Program-made: the position numbers and the translations under genes | Part shown: piece by piece, positions 48,127-56,759 of the stretch | Numbering within the stretch: the first letter of the stretch is position 1 | Layout of the letters: each line of letters begins with the position of its first letter | Source: Barthelona sp. PCE | Taxonomy: Eukaryota; Metamonada: BaSk clade | Reading direction: 5' to 3' | DNA: 64,000 nt | Assembly (NCBI GenBank): GCA_040285745.1 | Contig: JAUFOR010000006.1 | Span: 1 to 64,000 of the forward strand | Notes under the pieces: generated by a model | The model's database searches: none | The model's input: the letters and a program-made list of their open reading frames with translations, nothing else | What the model was told of the DNA's origin: nothing

Positions 48127-49064
48127 ACTTTTTTAAAACATCGGCGAACCGAGTTCTTAAAAGCAAGACTAAAGTCTTTTTCCTAATTGTATAGACAGAA
48201 AGTCTGTGTAAGACAATCTGCTAAATCCTTTCAGATCTATCATAATTCTCTGCTTTATGCACGATTCATTTGTTACATATATTAAATATGACATCAAATG
48301 ATACTAACATAAAACATACAGCTGCTCTGACATGCGACTTCCCTTTACAGAGAAGATCACACCGATTACAGCACTCAAACATTCAACAATGTTACCGTTA
48401 AAGGTACAAATACAGAACGTTTTTTTTCTTACTAATGTAAGAAATCCTTGTGTTCCGTTTAAAATCGGGTCTAAACCCATTTTTACTTGAACACAAGTTT
48501 ATTTTATCATAAACATTATACTAACTTACAATGTAAGCTTTCAATGACTGAGTAGAGTGTTACCACTCTCCTCAACTATACTTTAAATTACTTTTAGTAC
48601 AGACATGAAAATCAAAAAATTTAACATTAGGGCCTCTAATAAAATGACTGAAAAAATATGCATATTTTTTTAGCTTGTCAACACATTGGATTTCTCACTC
48701 ATTCTAAAAATTTCTAAAAAGTACTTGTTGTCACAACAAGGCGCGTTCACGCCTATGCTGTGACTTTATTCATCAGCTTAGACCCTCCAAGTGCACAAAA
48801 ATGAAGTTAAAACGTATAAAAACGTAAAAAAAAACAACTCACAAAAACTACGGTTTTCAATATAGAACACTTAAAAAAAGTGTGATTGTTGACATTAATC
48901 AGACCTCAAACGATATTAAGTTCATTATAGGCAATATAATGATTGAAAAAAAAAGCAAAATTTTTCTACTTTCTAAATAACCTTGCTCCTTATTCCTATA
49001 GACCTGAAAACACGTTTACAGACCGTTTTCGTGCATTCTGACGGTTCAAAAAATGCAAATAAAA
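48127..49064 (-). other. 18S-5S spacer, copy 6
   Basis: Reference upstream spacer. Short inverted repeats lie close to 18S (AGACTAAAGTCT, about 48166), a 35-nt stem-loop lies at 48730-48764, and A/T runs occur throughout. It should contain the Pol I promoter and the 5' external transcribed spacer. No gene is visible. Confidence 0.87.
48730..48764 (-). other. Conserved stem-loop in the 18S upstream spacer
   Basis: A 9-bp outer stem (GTCACAACA with TGCTGTGAC) and 5-bp inner stem (AGGCG with CGCCT). Copies 3 and 4 read GTCACAGCA, giving a perfect duplex. In the minus-strand RNA the variant only exchanges a G-C for a G-U pair, so the fold is kept. Confidence 0.6.
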
Positions 49065-49183
49065 AGCTTACAGCACTTGGGATTCCCGCGGGCTCTCGCA
49101 ACGCAGTACTAACCAAGCCCTAACCTGCTTAACCTCAGTGTTCGGGATGAGAACTGGCGTTTCCAGGTTGGTATGGCCGAAGC
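49065..49183 (-). rRNA. 5S rRNA, copy 6 (last of the array)
   Basis: 119 nt. The minus strand reads GCTTCGGCCATACCAACCTG at the start and GTGCTGTAAGCT at the end, followed by four more T. Homology to the array continues only 31 bp past its 5' end. Confidence 0.95.
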
Positions 49184-49214
49184 TGGAAATCTTAGTCGAT
49201 TTTCAAAACTCGGA

Positions 49215-50135
49215 CATGTTTTGAGAATATCCAATATTTGGATCATGAATGAAAAAACTAACTAACCCAAATCTACATAAAATATTTAAATAAGCCAATC
49301 AAATAAGGGATATAAAAATTAATACTGGTTAATACCTTTACTACCTTATTCAAAGTTAATTTTAACATTAGGTAACGTTTTATATAATATATAATACTGG
49401 TAACAGTGATTAATTTAGTGATGAATGCATGGGAAGAGGGTAAATAGCAAAGAAAGTAGTTGTTGAAGCCGATTCAAACGGTATTCACCATCATATACCG
49501 AATAGAGATTTTGTTCTACATAGTCTTAAGTCTCAATTTACGTAAAAAAGTCACTCCATTCAACAATTCTGAAATTTTTGCAAAAATTTGTTAATGTTTT
49601 ATTTGGTGTTCAGTAAGTGTTTGACTGTATTTTTTGAGACTTTCCAATACACAAATTTCAAAAATCATTGACCACAGACCGTTCCTATCCCAGTTTTTTC
49701 CTCTCTTTTTTTTTTTCTTGTAATTTAGACAAAAATTTCCTGTCTCTTCATAATTTACGTACTATCCGTTGTACCAAATTATCAATATCTGTCATTACTT
49801 GACAAAATAGAGATTCACAAAAGTTTTCAAAAAAAAATTTGAAAGATACTATTACTCTAACATTATTACGACCTTTATGTTAATTAAAGTGAATACAATA
49901 GTTTGATTAGTTTGGAATACAACAATTAATCATTCAGCAGTTCTTCATACACTCTTCTTCTGAAATCTTGAGTTTTTTTGTAACAGAAAGTGAAGTAATT
50001 GAATACAATTCTTGGTCGTATTATTACTGACAGAATTGCTTAGTATTGGAAAATATTTAAGCAAAGTATGTATGCTCTTCATAACATGCAGCATGAATGG
50101 TTGTAATGGTCTTCGGAGGAGTTAAAAATCTACTT
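49215..50135. other. AT-rich DNA flanking the array; no gene seen
   Basis: Sequence becomes unique right after CTCGGA at 49214. It is AT-rich with T-runs and no ORF of coding character. I see no telomeric repeat and no transposon end here. Confidence 0.6.
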
Positions 50136-50240
50136 AGGAGTTAGACACTTGTTTGGGAGCTGCGAACTTCCTCGAGTGCTGCGTTTGCGCTGAGAACTGT
50201 TCCATTGCCTCTTTTTTTTGAAAATAAACGAAAGAGGGAG
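50136..50240 (+). other. Diverged copy of the structured spacer element, outside the array
   Basis: Starts AGGAGTTAGACACTTG and aligns over about 67 bp to 41865-41931 with roughly 10 differences, then less closely to the T-run hairpin. The three hairpins remain: GGGAG (CTGCGAA) CTTCC, AGTGC (TGCGTTT) GCGCT with flanking CTC/GAG, and CCTCTTT/AAAGAGG. The third differs from the array form CCCTTTT/AAAAGGG by two compensatory pair changes. A relic of an older repeat or a separate functional copy. Confidence 0.6.
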
Positions 50241-50309
50241 TAAATATTGAATGAATACATAATACATCAAGGGAGTAAAACTTTCTGGTGTGTTTACCAA
50301 GTTTTAGAG

Positions 50310-50360
50310 TGGGATTCGAAAGAAGATGAGCCTGCTGAGGACGCAGGTACATCGTACCTA
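50310..50360 (-). pseudogene. Possible diverged relic of a 28S 3' end
   Basis: The minus strand contains GGCTCATCTTCTTTCG preceded by GTCCTCAGCA and GGGTGTAGGTACGATG. The array 28S 3' end contains GCCTCATCTTCTTTGAG preceded by GATCCGCTGA and GGTGTAAGTATG. Order and spacing are similar, and the block sits to the right of the spacer element as in the array. The similarity is short and could be chance. Confidence 0.3.
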
Positions 50361-50768
50361 CACCCACAATAGTTTAAAAATAAATGAAATAATAAGTCTC
50401 AAAAGAGGGAGGAAACGTAAATCTACGTTTTCCACCTCTTTCTCGTCTTCTTTACTCTCAGTAGACAACCAGGGGCAACACGAGAGGTATTTCAAACGTT
50501 GTGGGTATATTGTCCTCATCTTCGTTTGTTTCATTAATAAAGGAGTGCGTGGCTCCATAAGCTCTTGAACGCCTTCCTCACTTATTTTCTCACGTGTAAC
50601 TCGTATCTTGTATCCGTTACGTATCCAAGTTCCACTAGGGGGATCTGGAGGCATAGTAGGTATTTCAGTTTCTTGTTTCTTAACGGTCGCTGATTCGATA
50701 TCATTGGTGAAACATGTTAGATGCTCACATAATTGCCCAAATTGAGTTGATAAATTCCCTGAGTTCAC
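50358..50768 (-). CDS. Hypothetical ORF, unrecognised
   Basis: An open frame of about 136 residues whose listed start is GTG. The frame stays open another 13 codons upstream to a TGA at about 50807, so there is no ATG near the start. Content is coding-like in the first 100 residues (acidic and proline-containing: PTMPPDPPSGTWIRNG at about 39-54, then a charged segment). The C-terminal end (hydrophobic, about 120-136) overlaps the possible 28S relic. It follows the 214-residue ORF in a different frame, so the two could be parts of one disrupted gene or two consecutive ORFs. No family assigned. Confidence 0.35.
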   Translation of the reverse strand: MNSGNLSTQFGQLCEHLTCFTNDIESATVKKQETEIPTMPPDPPSGTWIRNGYKIRVTREKISEEGVQELMEPRTPLLMKQTKMRTIYPQRLKYLSCCPWLSTESKEDEKEVENVDLRFLPLLRLIISFIFKLLWV

Positions 50769-50808
50769 AAATGATGGGGATTCATCATCAACGACCGAAC
50801 CTTTTCAA

Positions 50809-51453
50809 TTATTTTCGGTGTCTTTTCTTTCGGTAACTGCCTCTCTGCTTGTTCTTAACACTGTTGTTGCCATTAAATCTACGTCTTTGTCTGTCATTTC
50901 CTCCGCCGGATGCAAGAGAGCAGAGAAAGTCAACTTTATCTGCGAAGTTGTTAGACTCAAGTCTTAAGACGAGTAGATTCAGACTATTCCTTGGTGTTTT
51001 AGAAATTTGGATTGTCATCATTGTAACTTGATCTTGCTCACTTGGCTCTCGATACTTCATCGTTTGTCCTGGTTGAGTATTCAACAATGCTCCTACTCTA
51101 ATTACCATCATGTGGGCATCATATAATTCTCCTGACCGTAATTTCTCTCCCTCTTCATCTACAAATGCACATTTGTTCTTGTAATATTGGAATACTTTAG
51201 CAATTCCTTGACTCTCGACTATCCGAGTCATAACTTCACCGTCAAATACGCTTGAAAACATTGCTCTTATACATGCCGAAAAATAAACATTACGCACTTC
51301 TTCTGTGACCAAACTCTGTATCGTATGTTTGTCACCAGCATCTATGATTGCTGCATCATGCCTTGTCATCTCATTAGTGACCTTAAATTTTTGAAATTGT
51401 TCACTCTCAATAGCTGTAATAAAATCCTCTGCTGTCATCTCCACTATTGTCAT
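50809..51453 (-). CDS. Hypothetical protein with a basic C-terminal tail
   Basis: 214 residues from an ATG at 51453 (context CACAATGAC). Residues 1-175 look like a compact helical domain with no motif I recognise. The last 30 residues are glycine/asparagine-poor in acids and strongly basic (RQRRRFNG, KNKQRGSYRKKRHRK). This is the build of a nucleic-acid-binding capsid or Gag protein, or of a small chromatin or ribosome-associated factor. It has no flanking repeats or polymerase that would show a mobile element. The downstream ORF at 50358-50768 begins close to its stop. Function unknown. Confidence 0.5.
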   Translation of the reverse strand: MTIVEMTAEDFITAIESEQFQKFKVTNEMTRHDAAIIDAGDKHTIQSLVTEEVRNVYFSACIRAMFSSVFDGEVMTRIVESQGIAKVFQYYKNKCAFVDEEGEKLRSGELYDAHMMVIRVGALLNTQPGQTMKYREPSEQDQVTMMTIQISKTPRNSLNLLVLRLESNNFADKVDFLCSLASGGGNDRQRRRFNGNNSVKNKQRGSYRKKRHRK

Positions 51454-51685
51454 TGTGTTTCTGTCCTAGTAAACTTACTAAAATAAATAGGAAACCTTAA
51501 AATGGTGAGAAATTGAAATACACCCGCATATGACTTCACAGGGGCTGAGTTCTCTCGGATACATGCATGTTTACTGACAGATATCTAGTTGGATGGCGTG
51601 AATAAGTTCCTAAGCTCGAGGTCGGGTAATTGAGTTCCCACCCCATAAAAAATAGTAAAAAAGAGAAATCCGGAATGTACGATAA

Positions 51686-51831
51686 AGGACGTAATTCGGA
51701 CAGCACATTCATGAGTCACAGATTCACTCTGCCATGAGTTCCGTCAACCACATGCTTCCATCATTCAACAGGACGTAATTCGGACAGCAAATTCATGAGT
51801 TCCGTCAACCACATGCTTCCATCATTCAACA
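51686..51831. repeat. Short tandem duplication
   Basis: Two head-to-tail copies of a unit beginning AGGACGTAATTCGGACAGCA and ending CATGCTTCCATCATTCAAC: 51686-51769 (84 bp) and 51770-51831 (62 bp). The second lacks 22 bp lying between two CATGAGT-type repeats inside the first, as expected from slippage. Confidence 0.85.
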
Positions 51832-51892
51832 AAAAAGACAAAAAAGGTGAATAAAGTTAAGCAGGCAAAGCCAAAAACGAACAATAAAAAGC

Positions 51893-51964
51893 TTCCCCCA
51901 CCAAGAATTGAACTTGGGACCTTCTCATTACTAGTGAGATGTTGTACCACTCAACTATAGGGGA
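51893..51964 (-). tRNA. tRNA-Thr (anticodon AGT)
   Basis: 72 nt with a full cloverleaf on the minus strand. Acceptor TCCCCTA/TGGGGGA (one wobble), D stem GTTG/CAAC, anticodon stem TCTCA/TGAGA with loop CTAGTAA (anticodon AGT), 5-nt variable loop AGGTC, T stem CCAAG/CTTGG with loop TTCAATT, discriminator A. A and B boxes are recognisable (TAGTTGAGTGGT, AGTTCAATTC). No intron and no encoded CCA. A Pol III T-run is not directly adjacent on the 3' side (CTTTTTATTG lies a few bases on). Confidence 0.9.
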
Positions 51965-52421
51965 TGATTCGGAAATAAAGCTTTGAAAATATTTAAATCT
52001 TAATTATGTTTTGAGAAAATTGAACAACTTATCTTAATTCCCTTGCAATTCATTATAGATGTTTTGCAATATCAAACAAGCTATTAAAATTATGATTACT
52101 GAGTGGGTTAGAGCGAAAATCCATAAAAAATCAAAAAAAATTTTTTCTTTTTTTTTTATAAATATATACCACTAAATTATGTTAAATCTTATTATAATAT
52201 TTAAACTTCCATATTATTATTCAATAAAAAAGTATAAGTAATATATTTTGTAGATAAAATTTTCAAAAAACTTTTTAAAAGAAGAATATGGAATAATTTA
52301 CAGCACAAGGTACAAGGCAAGAATAGTTCTTAACGTTTGTGTTAAATATATTGATTAACACGTCTGCATTATCAAAAATTTTGGATTTAAGAAATATCAA
52401 AAAATTCGACAAAAAGCACAA
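51965..52421. other. AT-rich intergenic DNA; nothing recognised
   Basis: Very AT-rich, with A and T runs at about 52125-52160. It probably holds the upstream region of the tRNA gene and the 3' untranslated part of the small ORF to its right. Confidence 0.5.
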
Positions 52422-52727
52422 TTAGTTGTAAATATTATCCTCAATGTAGCTGCTTGTTAGTTCAAACATACCAATAAGAGGATATGCATTCACAAACATA
52501 CCATATTTCATTAAACGAATCATTCTTACTTCGTTGTTCATAACTTCAGGATAAAATTTAGCCCTTGCTTTGTTTCCTATATCATACTTCATTAAAATAC
52601 GATCAACAAAGAAATCTGGAGTAGAAACAAGATTATTTTCTAAAATAAAATTGTACATGTCGTCTTCCTTACCAACAAGTGATGCAACTGTGTTGACAAT
52701 CCAATCTCCCCAATCTTGACCACCCAT
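52422..52727 (-). CDS. Small protein, possibly a GIGYF/PERQ-type C-terminal helical module
   Basis: 101 residues from a clear ATG (MGGQDWGDWIV). Pattern: Trp-rich start (W6, W9), then a helical segment with KEDDMYNFILE (20-30), STPDFFVDRILMKY (35-48) and NKARAKFYPEVM (52-63). The spacing of these blocks resembles the short helical module near the end of some GIGYF/PERQ proteins (Trp, FVxFL, S..V.DYI..YLGD...A..F). This is a resemblance from memory, not a firm assignment. Divergently placed to the ORF at 53092 with about 365 bp between. Confidence 0.45.
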   Translation of the reverse strand: MGGQDWGDWIVNTVASLVGKEDDMYNFILENNLVSTPDFFVDRILMKYDIGNKARAKFYPEVMNNEVRMIRLMKYGMFVNAYPLIGMFELTSSYIEDNIYN

Positions 52728-53091
52728 TTATCTTTTTAATATAAGATATGATAGTTAAAAATTCAATAGTAGTTTGTAAGGATATATAAGTGACACTTTT
52801 CAGGCATTGGTTTACATAAGAACACAGATCTGATGTGGAATTGCCAGCATACATATGTGAGTTTGTAAAGAGCGTTTAAAAATTCAATCTATGCTTTACA
52901 AGAACAAAATTGCTAATACTTTTCCAACCCTTTTCCATAACAGTTCTAAAACTTGTTTAAATATCTGAGTAGACAATATGGGCAAAAAGAATGAATTCGT
53001 TAACAATATAAGATGAAGTTTAGAGGAAATATTAACGATGAAGAGGAATAACGATAAAATTTAACATAACAATGTTGATTTAAACCTAATA
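52728..53091. other. Intergenic region between divergent small ORFs
   Basis: AT-rich, probably holding promoters for both neighbours. No specific motif can be assigned. Confidence 0.4.
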
Positions 53092-53464
53092 ATGACTGAA
53101 ATTTGTAATGAAATTACTATAAGAAACCCTAAAGATGAATTACATTTTAGTGCTTTAGACTTCTTTAAAGAACATATTGACACGCTTGAGTCTCGCAAGG
53201 ATGGGCAATTTTCGTTGCCTCAATCCGCCGTTTCCCCATTTGGCAAGTATTCAAGCAAACAAAATCAAATAGGCGTGATTTATGTAGATTCGAGTGATTT
53301 CAGTACAATATCTGATGATCTCAACTTTTTTGTAACCCAGGAAGCGAACATCAAGTAATTTGTTTGATATTATAAAATCTGGATCCGATGATTATATACA
53401 ACATTCTTTACTGGTTGAAAGTGATGATGAAAGTGGGTTTAAAGAATTTGATGGGGTATCATAG
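53092..53464 (+). CDS. Small acidic hypothetical protein, frame break or intron near 53330
   Basis: The first frame runs 53092-53358 (88 residues, ATG in AATAATGACTG context). Coding character continues in another frame from about 53340 to a stop at 53462-53464, adding an acidic stretch (ESDDESGFKEFDGV). The change of frame falls at a T-run followed by GTAACCCAG (about 53325-53340). A single-base homopolymer error or a short intron ending at that CAG would explain it. No family recognised. Confidence 0.4.
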
Positions 53465-54166
53465 TTCACTTTCGTGTTTGGAGGATCCAATTTTACTATT
53501 ACTTGAACAATTGAATAGTATATTATCTTCATGTGTTTTGACAATAATTGCACACCATATTCGATTCGAGTATATGTTGAAAATCCGTTTGACCTCTATC
53601 ATTACCATTTGCAATAATAAAACTCGATGTAAACTCATTTGAATTTTTTCCTCCCTTTTACGTTTTTGCCATTTAACATTTACCATTGTAGGTTGGAGGA
53701 TTTTGCATCGGGGCTATGTTTGTTGAGATGACGCATTGATTTTAGCATTCCACATCATTTTTTCATAAAAAATTTTGTTTAAGGATTTACACAGTCTACG
53801 AAGTATGATCTATGATGGCAAGTTGATCTCATGTTGCCGAACTACACTTTTTTGTTCTTACAGTGTGAGCACAAAGAAAAAAAGTTTGAGATGTTTTACC
53901 ACAAGTAAAGAGAGTTTGTTAATATCAACACCATATTCAATCTAACAGCAGTTTTTAGCTACTGTACAGCAACCATAGCCATCTATACATCTTTATTAGT
54001 TTGTACTTCTTTTTCTACAATGAATGGTATCATTTGTATATTAAATGCCAAAAATTACTTTATTAAAGAGATTCTATCCATTCCTTATTCCTTTTTTCTG
54101 TAAAAAAATCCTTGTAAATCACTAATTTTAGATTTAAGCGAAGATGTATTCTTATTTACACAGTTT
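53465..54166. other. Intergenic DNA; no gene seen
   Basis: About 700 bp of AT-rich sequence between the 3' ends of two convergent genes. It contains T/A runs that may include polyadenylation signals (AATAAA-like at 53617 and TTTATT near 53994 and 54060 on the other strand). Confidence 0.5.
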
Positions 54167-56179
54167 TCAACAATTTTCAACATAAAAATCAGGTTCATTG
54201 CAATCACAAATTGCAATATCTTCAAGGCTTAAAAATCTGCAAGAATTAAAATAATCATCCAAATTGATGTCATATGTTTCCCTCTCAACAACTTCAGCTC
54301 CATTAACAACGAACAAACGCATATAAAGTATTCTCTGTGGAATAGCAGGGCAATAAATGGTCAGTTCATCATTTTTGAAAAAATAATGCATGTGTGGCGA
54401 ATTATCCCAATCATCAAATGAAACAACCCATGAACACATATCCTCTTTCTGATCAACAAGTAATATACCCTGCTCGAAAAGAAGAAGTTGTTCTGAAAGA
54501 AAACAGCGAAAACCACCTAGAGCATTATCACAAACATGAATATTATGTTTTTGTTTTATAAAGTGCATTTCATCAGCGTAAGGGTTAATATGAACCTTTT
54601 CAGGTGCTGCATACTTCTCTTCCCATTCAGTTCCGGTTTTTTTAAAAACATACTGTTCTTGATAGGCTCTTTTAACGATGGTAATGTTCTGATCATGGTG
54701 CAGCAATCTAAAATTCGGCCCTTTGCATTCTAAAAGTGTTACTGATTCATTTGTGATCCAGTTGTGGTGCTTTAAAATGCATGTTTTGGATTCTCTTTTC
54801 TGCTGAAAATAAAGTAATCCATTGTCAGTTGCACCCACTTTCTGGAACATTCTTGGCAAATCACAAAGATAAACTGGAATTTTTTCATCCAAATTTCCAA
54901 GATCCAAATAATAGCGATAGAGACGTTTTTCTGGTCTATTGGTTGCTGTGAGCATCAAACTTGATCCACCGCAACTTCTCAACATGGTTGGCTTCTGCTT
55001 AACACACTCAAATTTACCTTTAGAAAGATCTTGAAAAATTGTAGTTTTGTTTTTAATATCCAAAATAACCAATGTTTTATCCTCAAAAAAAACCATACCA
55101 CTGGGACAACAGCCGATAAATGAGTCTTGAAAATCAGTGAATGAAAAAAAAGCATTTGATGTTGGATAAAAACTGTTAAATGAACATAAAATTTCATCAA
55201 CCACCATGTACCGTTTGCAAAATAAATTCAGGGCACAAAATTCATCAGAAAATTCGTGTTTTAAACTTGAAAAATACTTTGGCATCGCTAAACTGTAAGT
55301 TTTGACAGTTCCATCAGCAATAACGCAGCAAACATGGTCATTCATACTTTGTACTTCAAATACAGCTTCTTTACGGGCTGCTGAAAAACTCCAAAAAGTT
55401 ATTGTTTTGATATTGAAATTTTTAAAAATGCGCAGTTCAGGAAAAAGCAATAGCAAATCAATGCTTTTAACCTCATTTCCAGCATCATACCAAGCAATAA
55501 AAGTAAAGAATCCATTAACATTTTGTTGTACCACATAGACAGATTGTGAAAATAAATCAGGAAATACTTTGAGTTGTATTCCCATTCTTTTGTGCACAAC
55601 TTCTAATTGGTCAGTGTCGCAAGAGTAGACCTTTGCACCAGCTCCACCGCTACCAACAAAATATTTTCCCATAGGATAAACTTTATCCTCACTAAAAAAA
55701 AATTCTGGAGTTAAATCCATTGATTCGGTTACGTTAAAAAGTCCATAGTCGTATCTGAACTTTCCAAATGCAAGATCAGGTGTGATAAAATGCTCAACTA
55801 ATACATGGCAAATCGATGTAAAGGAGAGTGTTTTGAAAAACTTGAATTCCCCATTTATCAGCTCAAAAAACATCACTTCCTGATCTTTAGCGTACCAATG
55901 AGAGTTTTTGCAAACATAATAGTGGTCAGAATTTATGCATTGATATAAATAACCATCATCATAGTGCTGGCATTTGTATTTGTGCAAAGCATTGGTTTGC
56001 TTTGCTGACATGGATGTAAGTTCGCGGATATCACCAACGGAACATGGTTCAAGCATCATATTTTGAGATTTGAGCAAATCTAATCCATTTGAAGGTGTTG
56101 TGACAATCATAGCGTCTATTTCATCTCCCCTGAACGATAATTTCACAGGAACACGATGGATAGCAACGGGTTCATTCAC
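54167..56179 (-). CDS. Large hypothetical protein, possible beta-propeller
   Basis: 670 residues, one uninterrupted frame. The ATG at 56179 begins MNEPVAIHRVPVKLSFRGDE. Most of the protein is made of short alternating hydrophobic/aromatic strands with repeated Tyr/Phe-Gly-type turns (for example KYFVGSGGAGAKVYSCDTD about 168-186, and SFIGCCPSGMVFFEDKTLVILD in the middle). That suggests repeated beta-sheet blades. I see no WD or kelch consensus, no signal peptide and no transmembrane helix. Cys/His are frequent near 65-95 (YKCQHYDDGYLYQC, DHYYVC) but do not form a clear zinc motif. It is transcribed divergently from the RING-H2 gene, 580 bp apart. Family unknown. Confidence 0.8.
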   Translation of the reverse strand: MNEPVAIHRVPVKLSFRGDEIDAMIVTTPSNGLDLLKSQNMMLEPCSVGDIRELTSMSAKQTNALHKYKCQHYDDGYLYQCINSDHYYVCKNSHWYAKDQEVMFFELINGEFKFFKTLSFTSICHVLVEHFITPDLAFGKFRYDYGLFNVTESMDLTPEFFFSEDKVYPMGKYFVGSGGAGAKVYSCDTDQLEVVHKRMGIQLKVFPDLFSQSVYVVQQNVNGFFTFIAWYDAGNEVKSIDLLLLFPELRIFKNFNIKTITFWSFSAARKEAVFEVQSMNDHVCCVIADGTVKTYSLAMPKYFSSLKHEFSDEFCALNLFCKRYMVVDEILCSFNSFYPTSNAFFSFTDFQDSFIGCCPSGMVFFEDKTLVILDIKNKTTIFQDLSKGKFECVKQKPTMLRSCGGSSLMLTATNRPEKRLYRYYLDLGNLDEKIPVYLCDLPRMFQKVGATDNGLLYFQQKRESKTCILKHHNWITNESVTLLECKGPNFRLLHHDQNITIVKRAYQEQYVFKKTGTEWEEKYAAPEKVHINPYADEMHFIKQKHNIHVCDNALGGFRCFLSEQLLLFEQGILLVDQKEDMCSWVVSFDDWDNSPHMHYFFKNDELTIYCPAIPQRILYMRLFVVNGAEVVERETYDINLDDYFNSCRFLSLEDIAICDCNEPDFYVENC

Positions 56180-56759
56180 TGATAGGTGGATAAACAGAAT
56201 ATTAAGTAGAATACTCTTGAAGAGAAATTAGTGGAATACCATTACCTTTTGGTCTTACTAAAACCAGTGCAATGGGGGCTGGAGGTAATGAGTTGTTGAA
56301 TAATGATTCAAAACAGATTTTCACAATTCCTACTGAAAAATTTACATATAGCGATTGTTTATCATGAAAAGGATCATTTGCTTACAAATAAAACTTGTCT
56401 GATGTCTGTGATGAATGACAATATTACTTTATGCTTAGTAAGGTATGAATATCTCATTGTGCGTGTGAAACTTTTGAAAATTACAATGTAAAGATAAAAG
56501 TGAGGGTGAATATATGACCATCACATGAGTTTCATTGTATTCTGAAAAAAAGAAAAAAAGAATTAAATCTTTACGTTTTCAAGCATTTCTAAAAACTTAT
56601 ATCAACACAAACCTAGTAAAATTCGCCCACAGCGTCGAAAAAGCCCTAAAAAATCCTTATATCTAAGATAATACTGTATTAAGAAAGTGAGAAATGATTT
56701 AGCATATGTCACAGGTACTGTCCACTGACAAACATGCTTAACATAATAATTTACACCAT
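56180..56759. other. Intergenic region between divergent genes, with weak small-ORF signal
   Basis: 580 bp separating two large genes. On the plus strand a short open stretch with coding-like content (MGAGGNELLNNDSKQIFTI, from the ATG near 56270) stops after about 31 codons. A second frame (56303-56491) continues beyond. This may be a small broken gene or chance. Confidence 0.4.

Larger units (their letters stand above)
1..49214 (-). repeat. Tandem ribosomal DNA array, about 6.3 units
   Basis: The same block of 28S, ITS2, 5.8S, ITS1, 18S, spacer, 5S and spacer recurs with a period of about 7.57 to 7.62 kb. The 18S 3' ends lie near 2173, 9747, 17319, 31105, 38725 and 46337. The larger 17319 to 31105 step is explained by a 6.4-kb retrotransposon. 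All genes are on the minus strand. The last unit ends about 30 bp beyond the 5S gene, where sequence identity with the other units is lost after base 49214. Units 3 to 6 differ by few substitutions and some homopolymer lengths; units 1 and 2 are much noisier. Confidence 0.97.

Noticed and set aside
50134-50367. 77-residue minus-strand ORF over the diverged spacer element, similar in translation (EQFS, QHSR, QVSNS) to the array spacer
   Set aside because: Differences between the two copies fall mostly at first and second codon positions and change amino acids, while hairpins are preserved. RNA or DNA structure explains the conservation better than protein.
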